Shown here: positions 1 through 7,668 of the stretch, piece by piece | How the letters are laid out: the number at the start of each line of letters is the position of its first letter | Numbering within the stretch: position 1 is the stretch's first letter | Assembly (NCBI GenBank): GCA_965247705.1 | Contig: CBDFHV010000006.1 | Span: 57,416-121,415, forward strand | DNA from: CBDFHV01 sp965247705 | Lineage (GTDB): Bacteria; Pseudomonadota; Alphaproteobacteria; Rhodospirillales; CAMCUA01 | Length of the DNA stretch: 64,000 bases | Reading direction: 5' to 3' | Made by a program: the position numbers and the translations under genes | The notes under the pieces: model-generated | Databases searched by the model: none | Told to the model about the DNA's origin: nothing | What the model saw: only the letters and a program-made list of their open reading frames with translations

Positions 1-728
1 GCCTGGCCCTGGCCGATGCGCTACTGGGCCTGGACCGCGCGGCCGAGGCGCGGGACCTGCTCCAACCGGTGGTGGCGCGCCAGCCGGGCCTGGCCGACGC
101 CCGCATGCTACTGGCCGATGCCAGCATGGCGCTGGGCGACTTCGATAGCGCGGCCGAGGGTTACCGCCTGCTTCTCGACGGTGGCGCGACATCGCCCGTC
201 TTGTGGAGCAACCTGGGTTGCGCGTTGCAGGCCCTGGGACGATACGAAGAGGCCCGCGAGACTCTCGAGGCGGCCCTGGAGCGGGACCCGGACATGATTC
301 CCGCCCAGCACGCCCTGGGAGCATGCCTGTTCCAGCTCGGGCGCGCCGATGAGGCGTTGCCCCACATGCGGAAACTGGTCACCCAGGCGCCCCGGTCGGC
401 GGCGTATCAGCAGTCCCTGGGCAACACCTTGATGAAACTATGCCGCTATTCGGAGGCCGAGGAACCGTTGACCGCCGCCACCGACCTGGATCCCCGCAAT
501 CCCATGGCACCGTGCCTGTTGGGTCTGTGTCTTCAGGAGATGAGCCGGATCGACGACGCCAAGGCCGCCTACCGGACCGCCATGGCCCGGGACCCGAAGA
601 TTTTCCCCGCCATCCTTAAGTCCATCGCTGCCGCCCGCGCCGGATGGTTCCCCTTGAACGTCAAGGCCCTCAAGCGGGAACTGACAATGGAGGCGGAAGC
701 GCGCTGTACCGGTGAGCCAAAGATCTGA
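1..728 (+). CDS. TPR-repeat protein, 5'-truncated by the window edge
   Basis: The reading frame is open from base 3, so this is the C-terminal part of a longer gene and no start can be assigned. The visible part (about 241 residues) is built of tetratricopeptide repeats with the usual small/large spacing, for example the unit around WSNLGCALQALGRYEEA and the next around ALGACLFQLGRADEALPHM. At least five helical-hairpin units are visible before a basic tail that ends in GEPKI. TPR arrays are protein-interaction scaffolds, and nothing visible identifies a catalytic domain; one may lie in the missing part. No hydrophobic segment is seen here. The gene is followed by a noncoding, repeat-bearing stretch and then an IS110 element, so its relation to trpE on the far side is uncertain. 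Confidence 0.8.
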   Translation, partial: LALADALLGLDRAAEARDLLQPVVARQPGLADARMLLADASMALGDFDSAAEGYRLLLDGGATSPVLWSNLGCALQALGRYEEARETLEAALERDPDMIPAQHALGACLFQLGRADEALPHMRKLVTQAPRSAAYQQSLGNTLMKLCRYSEAEEPLTAATDLDPRNPMAPCLLGLCLQEMSRIDDAKAAYRTAMARDPKIFPAILKSIAAARAGWFPLNVKALKRELTMEAEARCTGEPKI

Positions 729-830
729 CGCAAGGTTACGCCGCCCACGCACCAAGGGGGCCGCGGGGCGTCCCCCGCTTGTTGAATCCGGGCGGCAGTC
801 CCGTGGCCCCCGGGCCGTCCCTACCCTGGG

Positions 831-877
831 CGTCATGGCCGTGCTTGACACGGGCATCCCCTGAGCATGGCGGACAC
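831..877 (+). repeat. Dispersed palindromic repeat, copy 1 (diverged)
   Basis: An imperfect palindrome beginning CGTCATGGCCGTGCTTGACA and ending with CATGGCGGACA. It matches the copy at 955 in layout: a GTCAT start, a GCCGG-type inverted core around a short loop, an ATCC segment and a CATGGCGGAC end. It resembles the short intergenic palindromes that are abundant in alphaproteobacterial genomes. The core arms are more diverged than in the other two copies. Confidence 0.55.
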
Positions 878-954
878 AACGCCCGTGGCCTGGTGGATTG
901 CCGGATCGCGTCCACTGCAATCCGGTTAAGCCCGCCGCCCATCGCCCCCCCCTT

Positions 955-998
955 GTCATTGCCGGGCTGGTCCCGGCAATCCATGGAACATGGCGGAC
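955..998 (+). repeat. Dispersed palindromic repeat, copy 2
   Basis: The core is TTGCCGGG, a short spacer, then CCCGGCAA, giving an 8-bp perfect stem, followed by TCCATGG and CATGGCGGAC. It is the best-formed member of the family. The related copy at 60598-60629 is on the opposite strand, so the family is dispersed and not a local duplication. Confidence 0.7.
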
Positions 999-1125
999 TC
1001 CGGCGGGGGCGGGTAAATGGATACGCGGGACAAGACTGTATGTCCTTGGAGGCGGCTCGCCTCGATGTGCAACGATCGAGGGCTGCGCCGCTTCGGCGCC
1101 TGTCCTCATGCACAGGAGACGAGCC

Positions 1126-2268
1126 ATGACGGAGACTATCACGACGATTGGACTGGACGTGCACAAGATGAGCATCTCGGTGGCGGTGGCGGGACCGGAC
1201 GTTGGCCCCGAGGCGGTGTTCATCGGCGAGATCGCCAACCGGCCGAGGGAGATTGCCGGCATGCTCGGCAAGCTGGCGGCGCGCCACGGCGCTCTGGCGC
1301 TGTGCTACGAGGCCGGCCCGTGCGGCTATGGGATCCATCGCCTGGCGAAGCGCCTGGGCCATGACTGCATGGTGGTGGCGCCATCGCTGATCCCCAAGGC
1401 GGCGGGGCGGCGGGTGAAGACCGACCGCCGCGATGCGCTGGACCTGGCGCGGTTGCACCGGGCGGGCCAGCTGACGGCGGTGTGGGTGCCCGATGCGGCC
1501 CACGAGGCGATGCGCGATCTGGTGCGCGCCCGCGAGGCCGCCATGCGGGCGCTGCGTCAGACCCGCCAGCAACTGCACAGCTTTCTGTTGCGCCACGATC
1601 GCATTTGGCAAGGGCTCAGCAACTGGAGCCGCGCCCACGAGCGCTGGCTCGACACCCAGACCTTCGAGCATGCGGCCCAGCAGATCGTCTTCGAGGACGC
1701 CCGGCGCGCCATCGCCGCCGCCGCCGCCAAGGCGCGCCTGCAAAGCCTCGACCAGGAGATCACCAGGCTGCTGCCCGACTACTCGATGGCCCCCGTCTCG
1801 ATGGCCCCCGTCGTTGCCGCCTTCCAAGGCCTGCGCGGGGTCTCCCAATTGGCCGCCGTCACCGCCTGCGCCGAGGTCGGCGACTTCCGGCGCTTTGACA
1901 ACCCGCGCCAGCTCATGGCTTATCTCGGCCTGGTTCCCAGCGAGCACTCCAGTGGCTCCCGCCAGCGCCGCGGTGCCATCACCAAGGCCGGCAACAGCCG
2001 CCTGCGCCGCATCCTCGTGGAAGGCGCCTGGAGCTATCGCCTGCCGGCCCGCGTCGCCACCGCCAAGCGGGCCAAGCTGGAGCCCCTCGAGGGCGCCGTC
2101 CAGGACATCGCCTGGAAGGCCCAGCGCCGGCTCTGCGCCCGCTTCCGCCAGATGACCGCCCGCGGCAAGCCCGCCAACCTGGTCACCGTCGCCATCGCCC
2201 GCGAAATGGCCGCCTTCCTGTGGGACATCGCCCGCCACACCGCGCCGGCGGAAACCGCTGGCCACTGA
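1126..2268 (+). CDS. IS110-family DEDD transposase/recombinase
   Basis: A 380-residue protein that starts at the ATG preceded by an AGGAGACGAGCC ribosome-binding region; the upstream extension of the frame is noncoding. The N-terminal RuvC-like DEDD domain shows IGLDVHKMSISVAV (first Asp), a CYEAGPCGYG segment carrying the Glu, and VKTDRRDALDLARL with the last Asp residues. The C-terminal Transposase_20 domain shows RGVSQLAAVTACAEVGDF, then MAYLGLVPSEHSSGSRQRRG, which holds the conserved Ser region, and ITKAGNSRLRRILVE. These enzymes carry out RNA-guided, Holliday-junction-like transposition. The frame is intact. A 15-bp in-frame tandem duplication gives SMAPV twice just before the C-terminal domain. 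Confidence 0.95.
   Translation: MTETITTIGLDVHKMSISVAVAGPDVGPEAVFIGEIANRPREIAGMLGKLAARHGALALCYEAGPCGYGIHRLAKRLGHDCMVVAPSLIPKAAGRRVKTDRRDALDLARLHRAGQLTAVWVPDAAHEAMRDLVRAREAAMRALRQTRQQLHSFLLRHDRIWQGLSNWSRAHERWLDTQTFEHAAQQIVFEDARRAIAAAAAKARLQSLDQEITRLLPDYSMAPVSMAPVVAAFQGLRGVSQLAAVTACAEVGDFRRFDNPRQLMAYLGLVPSEHSSGSRQRRGAITKAGNSRLRRILVEGAWSYRLPARVATAKRAKLEPLEGAVQDIAWKAQRRLCARFRQMTARGKPANLVTVAIAREMAAFLWDIARHTAPAETAGH
1783..1812 (+). repeat. 15-bp tandem duplication inside the transposase gene
   Basis: TCGATGGCCCCCGTC occurs twice with no spacer (1783-1797 and 1798-1812). It encodes SMAPV-SMAPV in the linker between the catalytic and Transposase_20 domains, and the reading frame is preserved. Confidence 0.9.
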
Positions 2269-2589
2269 TCCGCCAACCCCAACCAGCAGCAGCGGAGATA
2301 TCGCCGCCCAGACATTCCAACCCCGCGACACAACCCGATCCCATGCTCACGGCTGGGGGCGGCGCAGGTACTGGGGAACCCTCGACCGGGCTTTGCGGCC
2401 ATCAGGACCCGCGCGACAAGACAGAGGCAGCCCCGGGACGCAAAAACGGAAATGCGGTAGCCAACCCGCGCATAAGAGCTTGATCCACCGTCGTCTCACC
2501 CGCCGCCTCCAGCCCTGGGCAGGCTACAACCACCCACAGTCCGTTGCACGGAGACGAAATCCATGCCTCAAACCTTGAAAACGGACATA
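2269..2589 (+). ncRNA. Candidate IS110 bridge/seek RNA region (3' noncoding end of the IS)
   Basis: About 320 nt follow the transposase stop with no convincing gene before the proposed right end of the element. Elements with this layout are known to transcribe a structured guide RNA from the long noncoding end; for IS1111-type members this is the 3' side. The position and length fit. I could not fold the region or identify the target- and donor-binding loops, so exact RNA ends are unknown and the call is positional. Confidence 0.35.
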
Positions 2590-2776
2590 AGAGCCCGCGC
2601 ATGACGGTTTGGGGGAAGCTGTCGTCGCAAGCGTGTCGCGATCGAGAGACGTGCCCTGAAACGCCTCGGATTCGGCCGATCCAGCCGACCGCGATTGCCG
2701 TGAACCCGACGGCAGTGGATCGGGTCCAGTAACGAAGAAGTGGGCAATGGTCGGTCGGTTCAAACGCTCCCTGGTA
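2590..2776. other. Intergenic region between the IS110 end and the trpE stop
   Basis: No gene, RNA or strong terminator is recognised here. In particular there is no trpG-like reading frame downstream of trpE on the minus strand. The stretch has shorter GC-rich words and mixed codon statistics and may be the remnant of the original trpE 3' flank. Confidence 0.5.
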
Positions 2777-4288
2777 TCAGGAGTCGACACCCGCGTAGCG
2801 CCCGGCTTCGCCGGCGGCGCGGATCAGGGCCATGGCCTTGTTGCGGGACTCCTGGAATTCCGATTCCGGGTCGCTGTCGGCGACGATACCGCCGCCGGCC
2901 TGGATGTAAAGGGTGCCGTCCTTGATCACCGCGGTCCTGAGCGCGATGCAGGTGTCCATTTCGCCGTTGGCGCCGAAGTAGCCGATGCAGCCGGCGTAGA
3001 CGCCGCGGCGTTCCGGCTCCAGCTCGTCGATTATCTCCATGGCCCGGACTTTGGGCGCGCCGGAGACGGTGCCAGCCGGGAAGCCGGCGTAAAGCGCGTC
3101 CATGGCGTCGTGGGCCGGATCGAGCTTGCCCTCCACGTTGGAGACGATGTGCATGACGTGGGAGTAGTGCTCGACCTCGAACTGTTCGGTCACCTTTACC
3201 GTGCCCACCGTGGCGACGCGGCCGACGTCGTTGCGGCCCAGGTCGAGGAGCATCAGATGCTCCGCCCGCTCCTTCGGATCGGCCAGCAGTTCGGCCGCCA
3301 GGGCCCGGTCCTCTTCGGGCGTCTGGCCGCGGGGCCGGGTACCGGCGAGGGGGCGGATGGTGACGGTGCCGTCGCGCACCCGGACCAGGATCTCCGGGCT
3401 CGACCCGACGACGGAAAAGGCCCCGAAATCGAGGAAGAACAGAAACGGCGACGGGTTGAGCCGCCGCAGCGCCCGATAGAAGGCGAAAGGGGGCAGGGTG
3501 AAGGGGATGGTGAACCGCTGGGACAGGACGACCTGGAAGATGTCGCCGGCGTAGATGTATTCCTTGCCCTGCTCGACCATGCGATGGAAGGCGTCCCGGG
3601 GCATATTGGACTGGGGCTCGGCGGCGGCGCCGGAGGACTCCGGCGCCGCTCCGTGGCCATGGGGCAAGCTGGCCTCGAAGTCGCGGACCACGGCCTTCAA
3701 GCGGGCTTGGGCGGCCTCGTAGGCGGCCTCCGGCGCCTGACCGCCGCCAGGCCAGCAGGGTGAGACGACGGTTACCGTGTCGGCCACGCTGTCGAACACC
3801 GCCATCACCGTCGGACGGAGGAATATGCCGTCGGGCACCCCCAAGACATCCGGATTCTCGTCGGGGATGCGTTCCACCAGCCGGATGGTGTCGTAGGCCA
3901 TGTAGCCCACCAGCCCGGCGGCCATCGGCGGCAGTCCGGCTGGAATATCGATGCGGGACTCGGCCTCCACGGCGCGCAGGGCCGCGATGGTGCCGCCGGG
4001 GCAGGGCTCGAAGGCGTCCGGGTCCTCCTGGGCCCGGCGGTTGACCTCGGCCCGGTCGCCAAAGCAGCGCCAGATCAGGTCCGGGCGAAGGCCGATGAAG
4101 GAATAGCGGCCGCGGATGGTGCCGCCCTCGACGGATTCCAGCAGGAAGTTGTTGGGCTGCTGACGCGCCACCTTGAGAAAGGCCGAAACCGGCGTTTCCA
4201 GATCGGCGACCAGGGTGGTCCACACGACCCGCGGCATTCCAGCGGCGAAACCCTCTCGGAAGGCCGCGAATTCGGGCAGGGTCCGCAT
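2777..4288 (-). CDS. trpE: Anthranilate synthase component I
   Basis: A 503-residue enzyme that converts chorismate plus ammonia (from the TrpG glutaminase) to anthranilate, the first tryptophan-specific step. The N-terminal domain carries the LLES element (NNFLLESVEGG) that binds feedback tryptophan. The C-terminal chorismate-binding domain shows VVGSSPEILVRV, TRPRGQTPEED, LDLGRNDVGRV, FPAGTVSGAPKVRAMEII and GGGIVADSDPESEFQE, all complete. Length is normal for the unfused bacterial form; no TrpG domain is attached. It lies 16 nt downstream of ppiD on the same strand and is probably cotranscribed. The trpG-trpD-trpC genes that often follow in alphaproteobacteria are absent; an IS110 element is there instead. 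Confidence 0.97.
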   Translation of the reverse strand: MRTLPEFAAFREGFAAGMPRVVWTTLVADLETPVSAFLKVARQQPNNFLLESVEGGTIRGRYSFIGLRPDLIWRCFGDRAEVNRRAQEDPDAFEPCPGGTIAALRAVEAESRIDIPAGLPPMAAGLVGYMAYDTIRLVERIPDENPDVLGVPDGIFLRPTVMAVFDSVADTVTVVSPCWPGGGQAPEAAYEAAQARLKAVVRDFEASLPHGHGAAPESSGAAAEPQSNMPRDAFHRMVEQGKEYIYAGDIFQVVLSQRFTIPFTLPPFAFYRALRRLNPSPFLFFLDFGAFSVVGSSPEILVRVRDGTVTIRPLAGTRPRGQTPEEDRALAAELLADPKERAEHLMLLDLGRNDVGRVATVGTVKVTEQFEVEHYSHVMHIVSNVEGKLDPAHDAMDALYAGFPAGTVSGAPKVRAMEIIDELEPERRGVYAGCIGYFGANGEMDTCIALRTAVIKDGTLYIQAGGGIVADSDPESEFQESRNKAMALIRAAGEAGRYAGVDS

Positions 4289-4304
4289 CGAGGGGCCGGC
4301 GAGG

Positions 4305-6185
4305 TCAGAAGACCTCGTTCAGGGCCTCGCGATTGACGGTCACCGGGTGGTCCTGGCGCAGCGCCTGGCCGAGCTGGGTCTGCAGGTCGGCGCGCATGTT
4401 CGATTGTAGCTGTTCCCGGGTTCGTTTCAGCCCTGACTTGTCCCCTCTCGGGTCGGCGGCCTGGACCTCCTTGAGACGTACCAGGAACGTTCCCGATTGC
4501 CCTCCGGCGACGTCGAATTGGCCCGGCTCCATATGGAACGCGGTCTCCACGACCGGCCGCGACAGGTCCCCCGGAACGCCCCTGCCGTCGCGGGAAAAGG
4601 GCGTACTGGTCTCCCAAGCCAGTTTCAATTCCGCGGCCACCGTGGCCGGATCCGCGCTCGCCTGAAGCCGTTCCTTGACTGCCGTCGCCTTGGCCTGCGC
4701 CGCGTTGCGCCGCTCCCCCGCCCGCCAGTTACCCAGCACCTGTTCTCGCACCGTGTCGAAAGGCTTCAGGGCCGGCGGCGTGACGCCGTCCACCCGGATG
4801 ATGAAGTAGGCGTCGGAGCCGGCCTCCTCGAGCAGGCTTTCCTCGCCCTCCGACGTCTTGAAGGCGGTGTCGAGGAATTCCCGATAGGGCGGCAGGTTCT
4901 CGATGGCTTGGCTTTCGGCGTCGCGACCGGCGGCGTCGAGGCTATCGATACGGATCAGGTTCAAGTTCAAGCGCCCGGCGGCTTCTTCCAGGCTGGCGCC
5001 GCCGCCAACGGCGTCATCCAGCCGGTTGGACAGTTCGTAGAGGCCGTCGATGGCTTTTTCCTTGGCCACCAGGTTTCGCAATGCGTCGTGAACCTGCTCG
5101 AGGCTCTGCTGATAGCCCTCGTGAATTTCCGTCACCTGGAGGATGTGCCAACCGAGGGGGCTTTGGACGGGCGCGCTGAAGTCGTCCTTGGACTGGGAGA
5201 AGGCCGCTTCCGACAGTTCGGGCAACATCTCGTCGCGGGCCAGAACGCCAAGGGTCAGCGTATCGGCGTCGGCGTCGGCGAATTCCTTGGCCACTTCCTC
5301 GAATTCACGGCCTGATTTCAAGGCCTCATGGGCTTTCTGGGCGGCGGTGTCGTCGAGCAGGACCATCTGACGAACGGCGCGCCGTTCCGGATTGCCGAAC
5401 TCCGCCTTTCGACCCTCGTAAGCGGCGGCGATCTCTTCCTCGGACACCGCGGTCTCCGCGGCGATCTCGTCCGTTGTCAGGACCACGGCCACGATCTTTC
5501 GGTACTCGGGCGCGGTGAAGCTGGCGGGATTGTCCTTGTGGTAGGCCCTGAGGACATCGTCGCCCGGATCCTCGGGGGCCGGCATGTCGTTGGCCCGCAA
5601 CAGAAGGGTCTCCACGACCCGCTTCTCGTGGCGGAACCGGTAGACCGCATCGACCAGGGCCTTGGGCGGGGCCACTTGGCCGGTGAGACTGTCGACCAGC
5701 ATGGTGCGCTTCACGTCGCCCTTCAGGATATTCACATAGCGGTCCTCGGTGAGGCTGTTCGACTGCAGGGTCTGCTCGAAGACAACGCGATCGAACCGGC
5801 CGAGACCGCCGAAGAACGAAGGGTTAACTCGAATCTTCTCGCGAAGCAGATCGTCGCCCACCAGGATGCCCAGGTCGTTGGCGGCCAATTCCAGAAGGAC
5901 GCGGTTCACCAGCCGGTCGAGGATGGAGTCCACCAACCCCAGTTCCCGGGCCCGCTGCGGATCCACATCGCCCAGGATTTGGCGCAGCCGGGCCATCTCG
6001 CGGTTCAACTCCGACTGCACCTCGTGGATCGGTACTTCCGTATCGCCCACGTAGGCGGCCCGTTGGATGTCCGCCTGGCCAAAGAACACGTCACCCATGC
6101 CCCAGACACCGAAACTGAGGATCAGAAGGCCCAGGAGGAGCTTGACCAGAATCGAGCCGGAGCGATCGCGAATGGATCTGAGCAT
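4305..6185 (-). CDS. ppiD: Membrane-anchored periplasmic peptidyl-prolyl isomerase (PpiD/SurA-like)
   Basis: A 626-residue envelope chaperone expected to assist folding of secreted proteins leaving the Sec translocon. I placed the start at MLRSIRDRSGS because the upstream extension is low-quality, arginine-rich sequence and this Met directly precedes the membrane anchor (about residues 13-31, VKLLLGLLILSFGVWGMGDV). A SurA_N-like helical domain follows (QSELNREMARLRQILGD). One parvulin-type PPIase domain comes next (about residues 265-370, from AVRQMVLL to PLGWHILQVTEI), then a C-terminal region of SurA/PpiD type. It shares an operon with trpE, a common alphaproteobacterial arrangement, and is divergent from tpiA across a 200-nt region. 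No clear Shine-Dalgarno sequence precedes the chosen ATG. Confidence 0.9.
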   Translation of the reverse strand: MLRSIRDRSGSILVKLLLGLLILSFGVWGMGDVFFGQADIQRAAYVGDTEVPIHEVQSELNREMARLRQILGDVDPQRARELGLVDSILDRLVNRVLLELAANDLGILVGDDLLREKIRVNPSFFGGLGRFDRVVFEQTLQSNSLTEDRYVNILKGDVKRTMLVDSLTGQVAPPKALVDAVYRFRHEKRVVETLLLRANDMPAPEDPGDDVLRAYHKDNPASFTAPEYRKIVAVVLTTDEIAAETAVSEEEIAAAYEGRKAEFGNPERRAVRQMVLLDDTAAQKAHEALKSGREFEEVAKEFADADADTLTLGVLARDEMLPELSEAAFSQSKDDFSAPVQSPLGWHILQVTEIHEGYQQSLEQVHDALRNLVAKEKAIDGLYELSNRLDDAVGGGASLEEAAGRLNLNLIRIDSLDAAGRDAESQAIENLPPYREFLDTAFKTSEGEESLLEEAGSDAYFIIRVDGVTPPALKPFDTVREQVLGNWRAGERRNAAQAKATAVKERLQASADPATVAAELKLAWETSTPFSRDGRGVPGDLSRPVVETAFHMEPGQFDVAGGQSGTFLVRLKEVQAADPRGDKSGLKRTREQLQSNMRADLQTQLGQALRQDHPVTVNREALNEVF

Positions 6186-6385
6186 GGATCGGGTGCCGCC
6201 GTCGCGCTGATTTACATGGATTTCGACGCCGCCGGCGCCGGTCGGCCGGCATGATAGGGATGGGTCTTGACCCCCGCAACCATCCCGTCGTCGGGAGCGT
6301 TCAATGACGGCGTCGGTCTTTGGAGGCGCGGGGAGGCCATGGTAAGACAGCCCGCTCGGGTCAAGGAACGAAAGGAACCGGCGCC

Positions 6386-7156
6386 ATGGCCTCGCCACGC
6401 CGTCCGCTGATCGCGGGCAACTGGAAAATGAACTGCCTGAAGAAAGACGGCATCGCCCTGGCGGGCGATCTGGCGGCGCGGATGTCTTCGGCCGGGCAAA
6501 CCGGCTTCGACATGGTGATCTGTCCGCCGTTCACGTTGTTGGAGGGTGTGGGCGATGTCCTTGCCGGTGGTGCCTCGAACCTGGGCGCCCAGGACTGCCA
6601 TGGGGCGGCCGCGGGCGCCCATACGGGTGACGTGGCGGCGCCGATGCTGGCCGACATGGGCTGTTCGTTCGTGATCGTCGGCCATTCGGAGCGCCGTGCC
6701 GACCATGGAGAAACCGACGTCGTCGTCCGCGACAAAGCGGCGGCGGTTCTGGCCGCTGGTATGACGGCCATCGTCTGCGTCGGGGAGACCGAGGCGGAAC
6801 GGGATTCTGGCGGCACGGAATCGGTGGTGCGCCGCCAGTTGGCGGGCTCGCTGCCGGAGGGCGTCACGCCGGCCTCCCTGGTGATCGCTTACGAGCCGGT
6901 GTGGGCCATCGGCACCGGTCGCACCCCGACGCCCGACAACGTGCAGGCGATGCATGCCCTGATCCGGCGCGAGCTAGACGTGCCCCTGGGGGCGGAGGGT
7001 GCCTGGGCGTGCCGAATTCTCTATGGCGGCTCGGTCAAGCCGGACAATGCATCGGTGCTGATGACGCTTCCGGATGTGGATGGCGGGTTGGTCGGGGGAG
7101 CGAGCTTGAAGGCCGACGACTTCTGGGCCATCGCCCGGAGCCGCGCGGACGGTTGA
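6386..7156 (+). CDS. tpiA: Triosephosphate isomerase
   Basis: A 256-residue glycolytic enzyme that interconverts dihydroxyacetone phosphate and glyceraldehyde 3-phosphate in the cytoplasm. Conserved sites are intact: GNWKMN (substrate-binding Asn and Lys), VIVGHSERR (catalytic His), VIAYEPVWAIGTG (catalytic Glu and mobile loop) and YGGSVKPDN near the C-terminus (phosphate binding). The start is the ATG after AAGGAACCGGCGCC; the longer in-frame extension is not conserved-looking. It heads a run of same-strand genes (secG, pyrG, kdsA, eno) typical of alphaproteobacteria. Confidence 0.97.
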   Translation: MASPRRPLIAGNWKMNCLKKDGIALAGDLAARMSSAGQTGFDMVICPPFTLLEGVGDVLAGGASNLGAQDCHGAAAGAHTGDVAAPMLADMGCSFVIVGHSERRADHGETDVVVRDKAAAVLAAGMTAIVCVGETEAERDSGGTESVVRRQLAGSLPEGVTPASLVIAYEPVWAIGTGRTPTPDNVQAMHALIRRELDVPLGAEGAWACRILYGGSVKPDNASVLMTLPDVDGGLVGGASLKADDFWAIARSRADG

Positions 7157-7262
7157 TCGCCTCGGCACTGGCCAACCGCGCGGCGAAGCATTAAATACGC
7201 CGGGAGGTGGGGCCGTCATCCCGCTCATCCCGATCGCGCCCGTGTACTGTAAGAGACGCCGC

Positions 7263-7589
7263 ATGATCACCGTCGTCCTGATTATCCACCTGCTGCTGGC
7301 CATCGCCATGGTCGGCAGCATCCTCCTGCAACGCAGCGAGGGCGGCGCCCTTGGCATCGGCGGCGGCGGCGGCGGCGGGATGGGGGGCTTCATGACCGGG
7401 CGGTCGACGGCGAATATGCTGACCCGGACCACGGCCATCCTGGCGGCCTGCTTTTTCGCCACCAGCATGATCCTGGCCATTCTGTCCGGCGGTGGGGCCG
7501 AGCGGCGCTCGATCATGGAAGACCCGGCCCCGGCGGCGACGGAGATCCCCGCGGCACCCGGCGAGCCAAGCGCCCCGCTTTCCCAGTAA
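7263..7589 (+). CDS. secG: Preprotein translocase subunit SecG
   Basis: A 108-residue inner-membrane subunit of the SecYEG channel. It has two predicted membrane helices (residues about 2-22, ITVVLIIHLLLAIAMVGSIL, and about 56-77, AILAACFFATSMILAIL) joined by a glycine-rich loop and the family motif LLQRSEGGALGIG. The Pro/Ala-rich tail is typical of alphaproteobacterial SecG. The start is the ATG 7 nt after an AAGAG-like site. It lies between tpiA and pyrG, its usual alphaproteobacterial neighbours. Confidence 0.95.
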   Translation: MITVVLIIHLLLAIAMVGSILLQRSEGGALGIGGGGGGGMGGFMTGRSTANMLTRTTAILAACFFATSMILAILSGGGAERRSIMEDPAPAATEIPAAPGEPSAPLSQ

Positions 7590-7668
7590 TCGGAAACATT
7601 TCCGGCGAGGAAAAAACCGTGTCGGCGGTATATCCGCGCCGCCGAATCGTGGTGTATGCTGCCCGTCC

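Larger units (their letters stand above)
729..1038. other. Intergenic region with dispersed palindromic repeats
   Basis: No credible gene lies between the TPR stop and the presumed left end of the IS110 element. Long antisense frames here merely continue frames that shadow the transposase. The stretch holds two copies of a palindromic repeat (listed separately) and a GC-rich inverted sequence near 758-778, which could act as a terminator for the TPR gene although no T-run follows it. Confidence 0.6.
1039..2589 (+). mobile_element. IS110-family insertion sequence (IS1111-like layout), about 1.55 kb
   Basis: A single DEDD transposase gene is flanked by a short left noncoding end (about 87 nt) and a long right noncoding end (about 321 nt). 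The proposed limits rest on a 7-bp inverted match, TATGTCC at 1039-1045 against GGACATA at 2583-2589. Subterminal short inverted repeats are known in the IS1111 subgroup, and IS110-family elements normally make no target duplication, so the boundaries cannot be confirmed internally. A long 3' noncoding end is where IS1111-type elements carry their guide (bridge/seek) RNA. The limits are uncertain by tens of bases; the family call is firm. Confidence 0.7.

Noticed and set aside
736..2331. Long minus-strand open frame across the IS110 transposase
   Set aside because: Antisense shadow of a GC-rich gene; the translation is Gly/Ala/Arg-biased with no family match, while the plus strand has an intact transposase.
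2747..3763. Plus-strand open frame opposite trpE
   Set aside because: Shadow of trpE, which has all catalytic motifs on the minus strand.
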